A stretch of 39,176 bases of DNA from Thermosipho sp. (in: thermotogales) (GTDB lineage Bacteria > Thermotogota > Thermotogae > Thermotogales > Fervidobacteriaceae), in assembly GCA_017656335.1 (NCBI GenBank), contig JACDOA010000011.1:1-39176 (forward strand), written 5' to 3'. The translations under genes were made by a program, and so were the position numbers. Of the stretch, positions 1 through 8,241 are shown piece after piece. The notes beneath the pieces were generated by a model, which saw nothing but the letters and a program-made list of their open reading frames with translations, searched no databases and was not told the DNA's origin. Position 1 is the first letter of the stretch. Every line of letters starts with the position of its first letter.

Positions 1-11
1 GGAGGGAGAAA

Positions 12-1046
12 ATGAAAAAAGGATGTCCGTTTGGAACACATAGAGTAATAGAACCGAAAGGATTATTGCCTCAAGCAGCTAAAAAAATAGATAACACGAT
101 GAAAATATACTCAAATGAGTTATTAATTGATGTAATTACACTGAATATAGATTCAGCAAGTTTTACTCAAATAAAAGAAGCATGTAATCACGATGTTGAA
201 AAAATGGAGAAAATGATCCTTGACATAGTAAATGAAAGAGGCAAAATGCAAAATCCAATTACAGGATCTGGAGGAATGTTGATAGGTACTGTAAAAGAAA
301 TAGGGCCTGATTTTCCAGATAAAGCACTAAAAGTAGGAGATAAAATTGCCACGTTAGTATCATTATCTTTAACACCTTTAAAGATAGAAAAAATAAAAAA
401 GATCAACATTGAAAATGATCAAGTTGACATTGAAGGTCAAGCAATCTTATTTGAAACAGGTATTTACGCAAAGTTGCCAGATGATATACCTGAAAAATTA
501 GCATTAGCTGCATTAGATGTTGCAGGAGCTCCTGCACAGGTGGCAAAATTAATTAAAGAAGGAGATACGGTTTGTATCATAGGAGGCGGTGGAAAATCAG
601 GAATATTATGTTCATATCAAGCTATGAAAAAAGCAGGAAATTCAGGTAAGGTTATAGTTGTTGAATATTCAAAGGAAAATGCTAAAAGAATAAAAGAAAT
701 GAATTTAGCTCATGAAGTAATTGTAGCAGATGCTACTAAACCTGTTGAAGTATATAAAAAGGTTTTAGAAAAAACAGGTGGAAAATATTGTGATATAACT
801 ATAAACAATGTAAATGTACCTGATACGGAAATGTCATCTATTTTAATCACAAAAGATGAAGGAATCGTTTACTTCTTCTCAATGGCAACATCATTTACAA
901 AAGCGGCGTTAGGTGCTGAAGGTGTTGGAAAAGACATTACTATGATCATAGGAAATGGATATACAAAAGGGCATGCAGATTTAACTTTACAAATATTAAG
1001 AGAATCAGAAGAAATAAGAGAATTATTTGAAAAATTATATATATAA
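12..1046 (+). CDS. kdd: L-erythro-3,5-diaminohexanoate dehydrogenase
   Basis: This enzyme oxidises (3S,5S)-3,5-diaminohexanoate to 5-amino-3-oxohexanoate with NAD(P)+, the third step of lysine fermentation. The 344-residue length and the N-terminus (KKGCPFGTHRVIEPKG) look like known Kdd proteins. A dehydrogenase-type Rossmann glycine run, GGGGKSG, sits at residues 191-197. An ATG preceded by GGAGGGAGAAA at positions 1-11 sets the start. It is the first gene visible in the operon, 15 bases before kamA. In fermenting bacteria kdd usually lies beside kce and kal, which would then be upstream of this window. The identification rests on recognition plus the kam neighbourhood and is strong. Confidence 0.93.
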   Translation: MKKGCPFGTHRVIEPKGLLPQAAKKIDNTMKIYSNELLIDVITLNIDSASFTQIKEACNHDVEKMEKMILDIVNERGKMQNPITGSGGMLIGTVKEIGPDFPDKALKVGDKIATLVSLSLTPLKIEKIKKINIENDQVDIEGQAILFETGIYAKLPDDIPEKLALAALDVAGAPAQVAKLIKEGDTVCIIGGGGKSGILCSYQAMKKAGNSGKVIVVEYSKENAKRIKEMNLAHEVIVADATKPVEVYKKVLEKTGGKYCDITINNVNVPDTEMSSILITKDEGIVYFFSMATSFTKAALGAEGVGKDITMIIGNGYTKGHADLTLQILRESEEIRELFEKLYI

Positions 1047-1061
1047 TCAGGGGTGAAATCA

Positions 1062-2354
1062 ATGACAAAAAGAAGGCATTACACAGAAATACCATTATGG
1101 AAAAATGTCACAGAAGAACAATGGAATGACTGGAAGTGGCAATTAAGAAATAGAATAACAGATGTTGATACATTAAAACAAGTGATTAATCTCACACCAG
1201 ATGAAGAAGAAGGAATTAGAAATGCTTTGAAAACATTAAGAATGGCTATAACGCCATATTATGCTTCGTTGATGGATCCAGATAATCCAAAATGTCCAAT
1301 AAGAAGACAGGCAGTTCCAACATCAAAAGAATTAATAAAAGGACCTTGGGACATGGTTGATCCATTACATGAAGATGAAGATTCACCTGTACCAGGTTTA
1401 ACACATAGATATCCTGATAGAGTCTTATTCTTAATAACAGATATGTGTTCAATGTATTGTAGACATTGTACAAGAAGAAGGTTTGCAGGTCAAACTGATT
1501 CACATAAAAGTATGAGAGAAATAAATGCAGCAATTGAATATATAAGAAACACACCACAAGTTAGGGATGTATTGTTATCTGGTGGAGATGCATTAATGGT
1601 TGGTGTTCAGATGCTTGAATATATAATTAAGGAATTAAGAAAAATTCCACATGTTGAAATTATTAGAATTGGTACAAGAACACCTGTTGTGTTTCCACAA
1701 CTCATAACAGATGAATTGGTAAACATGTTAAAGAAATATCATCCAATATGGTTAAATACACACTTCAATCATCCCAAAGAAATTACACCAGAATCTACAG
1801 AAGCATGTAGGAAATTAGCAGATGCAGGCATACCTCTTGGTAATCAGACTGTATTATTAAGAGGTGTAAATGATAGTAAATATATTATGATGGAATTAAT
1901 GCATCAATTAGTAAAAATAAGGGTGAGACCATATTATATCTATCAATGTGACTTATCAATTGGTATAGAACACTTCAGAACATCTATATCAAAAGGTCTA
2001 GAAATAATGGAATCATTAATTGGACATACATCTGGATTAGCGGTTCCAACATTTGTAGTAGATGCACCAGGTGGTGGTGGGAAAATAAGATTAATGCCAA
2101 ATTACTTAATAGCAAGAAACGAGCATACAGTTATACTCAGAAATTATGAAGGTGTAATAACAACATATCATGAACCAGAAGATACAACATCAGACGTAGA
2201 TGATAGTGAATATAGGGAAAAATATAAGTGGTATGGTGTGGCAGGATTATTTGATAATAAAGAGAAAATTTCAATAGAACCTAGCCATTTAGAAAGGCAA
2301 GAAAGAGCAAAATTTAAAGAAAAATATAACCATTTAATGGAGGAGAAAAAATGA
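1062..2354 (+). CDS. kamA: Lysine 2,3-aminomutase
   Basis: KamA is a radical SAM, PLP-dependent enzyme that converts L-lysine to L-beta-lysine, the first step of lysine fermentation. The cluster motif CSMYCRHC gives Cys129, Cys133 and Cys136 (numbered from the ATG at 1062). The PLP lysine is K341 in PGGGGK. The substrate-binding aspartates are D297 (in YQCDLS) and D334 (in VDAPGG). All three fall exactly four residues beyond K337, D293 and D330 of the Clostridium subterminale enzyme as I recall it. A GTG at 1053 lies inside the ribosome binding site (AGGGGTGA), so the ATG at 1062 is preferred, giving 430 residues. The last codons overlap the next gene by 4 bases. Confidence 0.96.
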   Translation: MTKRRHYTEIPLWKNVTEEQWNDWKWQLRNRITDVDTLKQVINLTPDEEEGIRNALKTLRMAITPYYASLMDPDNPKCPIRRQAVPTSKELIKGPWDMVDPLHEDEDSPVPGLTHRYPDRVLFLITDMCSMYCRHCTRRRFAGQTDSHKSMREINAAIEYIRNTPQVRDVLLSGGDALMVGVQMLEYIIKELRKIPHVEIIRIGTRTPVVFPQLITDELVNMLKKYHPIWLNTHFNHPKEITPESTEACRKLADAGIPLGNQTVLLRGVNDSKYIMMELMHQLVKIRVRPYYIYQCDLSIGIEHFRTSISKGLEIMESLIGHTSGLAVPTFVVDAPGGGGKIRLMPNYLIARNEHTVILRNYEGVITTYHEPEDTTSDVDDSEYREKYKWYGVAGLFDNKEKISIEPSHLERQERAKFKEKYNHLMEEKK

Positions 2355-2761
2355 AATATGAAGATATAAAATTGAATCAAACATATGAAGTAAAAAGGAA
2401 AATTACTGCCCATATGGTTGAAACATTTGCCGAAATAACTGGCGATAAAAATCCTGTTCATTTAGACGAAGAATATGCATCAAAAACAATATTCAAAAAA
2501 AGAATAGCTCATGGTATTTTAAGCGTAGGATTAATATCGGCAGTATTAGGAATGGAATTCCCGGGACCAGGAACAATATACATGAAACAGAATACAAAGT
2601 TTTTAAAGCCAATATACCTTGATGAAGAAATAACAATAACAATAACAGTAAAAGAAAAAATAGATGAAAAATCAAGATTAGTATTAACTACACAGATAAT
2701 AAAAGAAGATGGGAAATTAGCAGTGGATGGAGAAGCTTTAGTATTATTCAAAGGAGAATAA
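2351..2761 (+). CDS. MaoC-family (R)-specific enoyl-CoA hydratase
   Basis: This is a single hotdog-fold protein of 136 residues. The R-hydratase catalytic motif is complete: GDKNPVH at residues 31-37 supplies the Asp32/His37 pair, followed by HGIL. Family knowledge says such PhaJ-like enzymes hydrate crotonyl-CoA to (R)-3-hydroxybutyryl-CoA. Its place between kamA and kamB, together with a PhaB-like reductase and a thiolase at the operon end, suggests that it handles the crotonyl-CoA released from lysine. It does not look like the Kal ammonia-lyase I remember, but deamination of 3-aminobutyryl-CoA cannot be excluded because that is also an addition/elimination reaction on the same skeleton. 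The ATG overlaps the kamA stop, and GGAGG lies just upstream. Confidence 0.85.
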   Translation: MKYEDIKLNQTYEVKRKITAHMVETFAEITGDKNPVHLDEEYASKTIFKKRIAHGILSVGLISAVLGMEFPGPGTIYMKQNTKFLKPIYLDEEITITITVKEKIDEKSRLVLTTQIIKEDGKLAVDGEALVLFKGE

Positions 2762-2764
2762 AAA

Positions 2765-3748
2765 GTGCAATTTGAAAGTATATCAGTAGTAGGTCTTGAA
2801 AAAAACGCAGGAAAAACGGAAACATTGAATTACATAATAAAAAAACTAGATAAAAAGATGGGAGTAACTTCAATAGGAATAGATGGTGAATCTATAGATC
2901 AGGTAACATCTATGCCAAAGCCTGAAATAGAAATAAAAGAAGGGACAATATTTGCAACTGCAGAGAAATTTTACAGGCAAAAAAGGCTTACTGCAGAAAT
3001 ATTATCTATAGAAGATAGCTTAAGAACATCATTGGGTAGGATAGTCATAGCAAGAGCTCTAGATAGAGGAAAAGTAATATTGGCCGGGCCACAATCAACA
3101 GTAAAAATAAGAAAATTAATAGAAAAAATAAAAAGTTTTGGAGCAGAAGTAGTATTAATAGACGGGGCTTTATCAAGATTAAGTCCCGCTTCTCCTGTTA
3201 TAACAGATGCAATGATTTTGGCAACGGGAGCCGCTTTAACAATAAATATGAATGAACTAGTAAAAAAAACAAAACATATAGTAAATCTTATTCAATTGGA
3301 TGAATATGAGAATAATCATGAATTATCAAAACTTGAAGATGGTATATATATAATTTCCGATAAAATTAAAAAACTTCCCATAAAATCATTACTGACATTT
3401 AAATCTTTGGAAAAACATATATTGGAATATGGAAACAAAATATATTTAACAGGTGCTTTGACAGATAATTTTATTAAATACCTTAATAAGCAAAAATCCC
3501 TTAAAGAAGTAGAAATAATAGTAAAAGATTTCACAAAAATATTTATATCTCCTGAAACGTACACTTTATTTACTAAAAAAGGAGGGAAAATAAAAGTTTT
3601 GAAAACGACAAAACTAATAGCTATAACAATTAATCCATATTCACCTTATGGATATATGTTGAATTCTGATGAAATCAAAAAAAGGTTAAAAGAGGTAATA
3701 GACATACCAATACTAAATGTAAGGGAAGATGAATTATGTTTGAAATAG
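2765..3748 (+). CDS. kamB: Lysine 5,6-aminomutase reactivase subunit KamB
   Basis: KamB is found next to KamC in lysine fermentation clusters and is annotated as part of the ATP-driven factor that reactivates the B12-dependent lysine 5,6-aminomutase after its cofactor is damaged. A P-loop, GLEKNAGKT, lies near residues 10-18. The rest resembles a P-loop ATPase with an internal VVLIDGALSR segment. The start is a GTG at 2765, with AGGAG eight bases upstream inside the end of maoC. The gene overlaps kamC by 13 bases, so translation is probably coupled. Assignment comes from the conserved order kamA-B-C-D-E and general sequence memory; the biochemical role is less certain than the name. Confidence 0.82.
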   Translation: MQFESISVVGLEKNAGKTETLNYIIKKLDKKMGVTSIGIDGESIDQVTSMPKPEIEIKEGTIFATAEKFYRQKRLTAEILSIEDSLRTSLGRIVIARALDRGKVILAGPQSTVKIRKLIEKIKSFGAEVVLIDGALSRLSPASPVITDAMILATGAALTINMNELVKKTKHIVNLIQLDEYENNHELSKLEDGIYIISDKIKKLPIKSLLTFKSLEKHILEYGNKIYLTGALTDNFIKYLNKQKSLKEVEIIVKDFTKIFISPETYTLFTKKGGKIKVLKTTKLIAITINPYSPYGYMLNSDEIKKRLKEVIDIPILNVREDELCLK

Positions 3749-5085
3749 ATCATTTATTAAATAAATTGGAGATAATAACCCCATTAGGTCAAAAGAGAAT
3801 TAAAAACTTGATTTTTTTTACCAAAGAAAATCAAATATCCACCGAGTTGGATAAAATAGCTGAGACAATAGAAAAAATTCAAAAAGAAAAAGAAAAAATT
3901 GAAAAAATAAAAACCAACTTGATGTATATAAAGGATATAAGCAAAACAGTAGAAAGGTTAAAAGGCGATTATATACTGGATGATATTGAATTATATGAGA
4001 TTAAATACTTTTCATTATACTATGAAGAAATAAGGAAAATAATGACATTTTCTTATCTTAAACAACCAGCTCTGGAAAAAGTAATAGAAATACTGGATCC
4101 AGATGGAAATAAATTACCTACATTCTATATATATGATTCATATTCAAAAGAACTTGCAAAGATACGAAAGATGAAAAAAACAGCCTGTGAACAGGAAAAA
4201 AAAGAATTATTTTTAAAAGAAACAGAAATAGAAGAAAAAATTAGAAAAGTATTAACAACAAAATTAAAAAAATATATGGATAACCTTGAACAGGCATTGA
4301 AGGATGTAGAAGAGTTGGATTTTGTACTAGCAAAAGCCAAGCAAGCAATAGATTATGGATTTACAAGACCAGAAATTTCAGATTATATAAGTTATCAAGG
4401 ATTATTTAATCCTGTAATAAAAGAAAGGTTGGAAAAAGAAGGTAAAAAATATCAGCCAATAGACATAAAGTTATATGAAGGTGTTACCTTAATCACTGGT
4501 GCAAATATGACAGGTAAAACGGTAATATTAAGGACATTAGCCTTATCACAATATTTATTCCAATATGGATTTTATGTACCGGCAAAATCTGCAAAAATAA
4601 AAGTATTGAAAAAAATATTCTTAATTTCAGGCGATTACCAATCAGCATTAAACGGTTTATCTTCATATGCAGCTGAGATGTTGAAATTGAATGAAATATT
4701 AAAATACTTAAAAGAAAGTGAGCAAGTAATGATTTTACTAGATGAATTGGCAAGAAATACAAACCCTCATGAAGGAAAATTAATAGTAAAAGCTGTGACA
4801 AGAATATTAAATGAATTAAGTTCCATTTCTTTAATAACAACGCATTTTAATAATGTAGCAGATAAAAAAATAAGAAAACTAAGAATAAGAGGTATAAAGA
4901 AAGAGAAATTAACAGACAAAATATCTCCAGAAAATATAACAGAAATTATAGATTATTCGTTAGTTGAAGAAAAAGAAGAAATAGTTCCAGAAGAAGCATT
5001 GACGATAGCGAAATTATTAAACATAGACAATAAATTGATAGACACAATAGAGAAGCTAAAAAAGGAGGAAAACTTTCATGAGTAA
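3736..5085 (+). CDS. kamC: Lysine 5,6-aminomutase reactivase ATPase KamC (MutS-like)
   Basis: This 449-residue protein carries a MutS-type ATPase domain at its C-terminal half: Walker A GANMTGKT at residues 255-262, Walker B LLDELARNTNP with D336/E337, and the later THFNNVA segment. The N-terminal half is charged and helical and lacks a mismatch-recognition domain. It therefore should not be read as a DNA repair gene. MutS-like KamC proteins accompany kamB, kamD and kamE in lysine fermentation operons and are thought to reactivate the aminomutase. It overlaps kamB at its start and kamD by 8 bases at its end. Confidence 0.85.
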   Translation: MFEIDHLLNKLEIITPLGQKRIKNLIFFTKENQISTELDKIAETIEKIQKEKEKIEKIKTNLMYIKDISKTVERLKGDYILDDIELYEIKYFSLYYEEIRKIMTFSYLKQPALEKVIEILDPDGNKLPTFYIYDSYSKELAKIRKMKKTACEQEKKELFLKETEIEEKIRKVLTTKLKKYMDNLEQALKDVEELDFVLAKAKQAIDYGFTRPEISDYISYQGLFNPVIKERLEKEGKKYQPIDIKLYEGVTLITGANMTGKTVILRTLALSQYLFQYGFYVPAKSAKIKVLKKIFLISGDYQSALNGLSSYAAEMLKLNEILKYLKESEQVMILLDELARNTNPHEGKLIVKAVTRILNELSSISLITTHFNNVADKKIRKLRIRGIKKEKLTDKISPENITEIIDYSLVEEKEEIVPEEALTIAKLLNIDNKLIDTIEKLKKEENFHE

Positions 5086-6634
5086 ATTAGGCTTAGACTT
5101 TAAAAAAGTAAAATATGCAAGAAGTTTAGCAAAAAAAATTGCAGATGATGTACAGAGTTTTGTCGATAAAAGATCCACAGTATCAGTAGAAAGAACTATA
5201 TGTAGATTATTAGGAATAGATGGAATAGATGAAAATGAAGTACCATTACCAAATATAGTGGTTGATCACATAAAAGAAAAAGGATTGTTGGAACAAGGTG
5301 CAGCATTTCTATTAGGAAATGCAGTAATTGAAACAGGATTAACACCTCAGGAAATTGCAGAAAAAATATCAAAAGGAGATTTAGATTTATCAAGAGTAAA
5401 AGTATATTCTAGAGAAAAAGCCGAAGAAGCTTTGGAACCTTTTGTGGATGATATGATTAAAAGAATTCAAGATAATCGAAGAAAAAGAAATGAATATTTA
5501 GAAAAGCTTGGTGAAGGACCACAACCATATCTATATGTAATAGTTGCAACAGGTAATATATATGAAGATGTTGTTCAAGCACAAGCTGCAGCAAGACAAG
5601 GTGCAGATATTATAGCGGTTATAAGGACAACAGGGCAAAGCTTATTGGATTATGTTCCATATGGTCCTACAACGGAAGGCTTTGGTGGAACAATGGCTAC
5701 GCAAGAAAATTTCAGAATAATGAGAAAGGCTCTCGATGAAGTTGGAGAAGAAGTAGGAAGATATATAAGATTAGTTAACTATGCATCAGGATTATGTATG
5801 CCTGAAATAGCAGCCATGGGTGCAATGGAAAGGCTTGATGTAATGCTAAACGATGCATTATACGGAATATTATTTAGAGATATAAACATGAAAAGAACAA
5901 TAATAGATCAATATTTTTCGAGGGTTATAAATGGTTTTGCGGGAATTATCATTAATACAGGTGAAGATAATTATTTAACTACAGCAGATGCATATGAAGA
6001 AGCTCATACAGTGCTTACTTCGAATTTTATAAACGAACAATTAGCTCTAATAGCAGGTATTCCTGAAGAACAGATGGGACTAGGTCATGCATTTGAAATG
6101 AACCCAGATCTCACAAATGGATTTTTATACGAATTGGCTCAAGCCCAAATGTTAAGAGAGATATTCCCTAAAGCACCGTTAAAATATATGCCGCCAACAA
6201 AATATATGACAGGAAACATATTTAAAGGTCATGTGCAAGATGCATTATTTAATGTAGTATCAATTTGGACACATCAGGGAATACAATTATTGGGAATGCT
6301 TACAGAAGCAATACATACACCATTTATGTCAGATAGATATTTATCAATAGAAAACGCAAGATATATTTTCAATAATCTAAAGGACATAGGTGATGAAGTG
6401 GAATTTAAAAAAGATGGAATAATACAAAAAAGAGCACAACAAGTATTGGATGAATCCATACAATTATTGGAAAAAATGGTTCAAGATGGACTCTTTGTGT
6501 CATTATCAAAAGGAACATTTGCAAATATTAAAAGACCAATTGATGGTGGAAAAGGGTTAGATGGAGTGTTTGAAAAAGGTAAAAATTACTTTAATCCATT
6601 CGTTAAAAGGATGTTGGAGGATGAAAGACCATGA
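5078..6634 (+). CDS. kamD: Lysine 5,6-aminomutase alpha subunit
   Basis: KamD is the large catalytic (TIM-barrel) subunit of the adenosylcobalamin- and PLP-dependent enzyme that moves the terminal amino group of beta-lysine from C6 to C5, giving 3,5-diaminohexanoate. The protein is full length at 518 residues. It includes the RTTGQSLLDYVPYGPTTEG region typical of this subunit. The ATG has GGAGG nine bases upstream. The gene overlaps kamC by 8 bases and kamE by 4 bases (ATGA), which fits production of equal amounts of the two subunits. Confidence 0.96.
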   Translation: MSKLGLDFKKVKYARSLAKKIADDVQSFVDKRSTVSVERTICRLLGIDGIDENEVPLPNIVVDHIKEKGLLEQGAAFLLGNAVIETGLTPQEIAEKISKGDLDLSRVKVYSREKAEEALEPFVDDMIKRIQDNRRKRNEYLEKLGEGPQPYLYVIVATGNIYEDVVQAQAAARQGADIIAVIRTTGQSLLDYVPYGPTTEGFGGTMATQENFRIMRKALDEVGEEVGRYIRLVNYASGLCMPEIAAMGAMERLDVMLNDALYGILFRDINMKRTIIDQYFSRVINGFAGIIINTGEDNYLTTADAYEEAHTVLTSNFINEQLALIAGIPEEQMGLGHAFEMNPDLTNGFLYELAQAQMLREIFPKAPLKYMPPTKYMTGNIFKGHVQDALFNVVSIWTHQGIQLLGMLTEAIHTPFMSDRYLSIENARYIFNNLKDIGDEVEFKKDGIIQKRAQQVLDESIQLLEKMVQDGLFVSLSKGTFANIKRPIDGGKGLDGVFEKGKNYFNPFVKRMLEDERP

Positions 6635-7449
6635 GTAAAGGACTATATTCAACAGACAAAAAGAATTTTGATAAAACATTGAATTTAAAAGCTATTAAAC
6701 CATATGGTGACACAATGAATGATGGCAAAACTCAGCTAAGTTTTACATTGCCTGTACCAGATGGCGAAGAAGCTGTGGAAGCAGCAAAACAGCTAATGAA
6801 AAAAATGGGATTTGATGATCCAATGATTGTATATCATAAAGAATTAACCAAAGGATTTACATTTTTTATAGCCTATGGAAGCTGTACACATACAGTTGAT
6901 TATACAGCTATTCATGTTCCTAAAGTTAAATCAACAACATGGTCAATGGAAGAAACAGATGAGTTTATAAAGAAAAATATAGGAAGAAAAATAAGAGTAA
7001 TAGGTGCAACCACTGGAACAGATGCTCATACCGTTGGTATTGATGCCATAATGAACATGAAAGGATATGCCGGGCATTATGGTCTTGAAAGATATAAAAT
7101 GTTTGAAACATTAAATATGGGAAGTCAGGTACCAAATGAAGAGTTTGTAGCTAAAGCAATAGAATTTCAAGCAGATGCATTGCTCGTGTCTCAAACAGTA
7201 ACTCAAAAAAACATCCATATTAAAAATCTTACTGAATTAGTTGAAATATTAGAAGCAGAAGGCATTAGAGATAAAGTAATATTAATAGCTGGTGGGCCAA
7301 GGATTACTCACGAATTGGCAAAAGAACTTGGATACGATGCTGGGTTTGGAGCAAATACATATGCAGAGGATGTAGCTTCATATATAGCTCAAGAATTATA
7401 TAGAAGAATACAAGAAAAAAACAAAAATACAGGAGGGAAAGAAGAATGA
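6631..7449 (+). CDS. kamE: Lysine 5,6-aminomutase beta subunit (B12- and PLP-binding)
   Basis: KamE carries the cobalamin-binding Rossmann domain of lysine 5,6-aminomutase. The DxHxxG motif reads DAHTVG, with the cobalt-ligating histidine at residue 133. The PLP-binding lysine is at residue 144 (in MNMKGYAGHY). Both numbers match H133 and K144 of the characterised clostridial subunit as I recall it, so the enzyme should be active and base-off. The length is 272 residues. Its ATG overlaps the kamD stop and its own stop overlaps the next start (ATGA). Confidence 0.96.
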   Translation: MSKGLYSTDKKNFDKTLNLKAIKPYGDTMNDGKTQLSFTLPVPDGEEAVEAAKQLMKKMGFDDPMIVYHKELTKGFTFFIAYGSCTHTVDYTAIHVPKVKSTTWSMEETDEFIKKNIGRKIRVIGATTGTDAHTVGIDAIMNMKGYAGHYGLERYKMFETLNMGSQVPNEEFVAKAIEFQADALLVSQTVTQKNIHIKNLTELVEILEAEGIRDKVILIAGGPRITHELAKELGYDAGFGANTYAEDVASYIAQELYRRIQEKNKNTGGKEE

Positions 7450-8183
7450 GATTGGAAGGAAAAGTATGTATAGTGACTGGGGGAGCAAGAGGAATAGGAA
7501 GAGCAATGGTAGAAAAATTCGCACTAGAAGGAGCAAAAATGGTATATGCATGTGATTTAAACGAAGAAGCATTAAAAGAATTAGAAAAAAAATACGACAA
7601 CGTAAAAGGATACAAATTAGATGTAACAGATAGACCAGCAATAGCAAAATTCAAAGAAAAGGTAATGACAGAAGAAGGAAAAGTAGACGTATTAGTAAAC
7701 AACGCGGGGATAACAAGGGATGCATTAATACAAAAGATGAGTGAAGAAGATTGGGATATAGTAATAAATGTAAATCTAAAAGGTGTATTTAATATGACAC
7801 AACAATTTGGGCCAGAAATGATGAAAGCAGGAAAAGGGTCAATAATAAATATATCATCAGTAGTAGGAATATATGGAAACATAGGGCAAACGAATTATGC
7901 AGCAACAAAAGGTGGGGTAATTGCGATGACAAAGACATGGGCAAAAGAATTTGCAAGAAAAGGAGCTCAAGTAAGAGTAAATGCAATAGCACCAGGATTT
8001 ATAAAAACACCAATGACAAAAGACTTACCAGAAAAAGTGATAAACCTAGTAATAAGCAAAACAGTATTGCAAAGAATGGGAGAACCAGAAGAAATAGCAA
8101 ATGCAGCATTATTCTTAGCAAGTGATGAAAGTAGTTTCATAACGGGACAAGTAATAAGTGTAGATGGTGGTTTAGTACTATAA
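7446..8183 (+). CDS. SDR-family 3-oxoacyl reductase, likely acetoacetyl-CoA/3-hydroxybutyryl-CoA type
   Basis: This classical short-chain dehydrogenase has 245 residues. The cofactor motif TGGARGIG lies at 11-18, NNAG at 85-88, and the catalytic triad is Ser138, Tyr151 and Lys155. Sequence alone cannot separate FabG (fatty acid synthesis) from PhaB-like acetoacetyl-CoA reductase. Co-translation with kamE (ATGA overlap) and the thiolase next door favour oxidation of (R)-3-hydroxybutyryl-CoA made by the MaoC protein. No other fatty-acid synthesis gene is nearby. Codon use is strikingly A-ended (GCA, GTA, ATA, CCA) compared with genes after 13,300. Confidence 0.85.
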   Translation: MRLEGKVCIVTGGARGIGRAMVEKFALEGAKMVYACDLNEEALKELEKKYDNVKGYKLDVTDRPAIAKFKEKVMTEEGKVDVLVNNAGITRDALIQKMSEEDWDIVINVNLKGVFNMTQQFGPEMMKAGKGSIINISSVVGIYGNIGQTNYAATKGGVIAMTKTWAKEFARKGAQVRVNAIAPGFIKTPMTKDLPEKVINLVISKTVLQRMGEPEEIANAALFLASDESSFITGQVISVDGGLVL

Positions 8184-8241
8184 GTTTAATATTATAAAAA
8201 GGTAAAAATAAAAAACAAATGGAAAAAGGAGTGAGATGAAA

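Noticed and set aside
3736-5085. MutS2 DNA repair protein
   Set aside because: It has a MutS-type ATPase but no mismatch-recognition, Smr or clamp domains, and it sits between kamB and kamD; KamC is the better reading.
7304-7882. 192-codon open frame on the - strand
   Set aside because: It lies antisense to kamE and the SDR gene, both with complete motifs; the translation is low-complexity Ser/Phe/Ile with no motif, and has no upstream binding site.
8184-8241. Possible separate promoter for the thiolase
   Set aside because: The gap is AT-rich with loose -10-like strings (ATTATAAAA), but no -35 or extended -10 element stands out.
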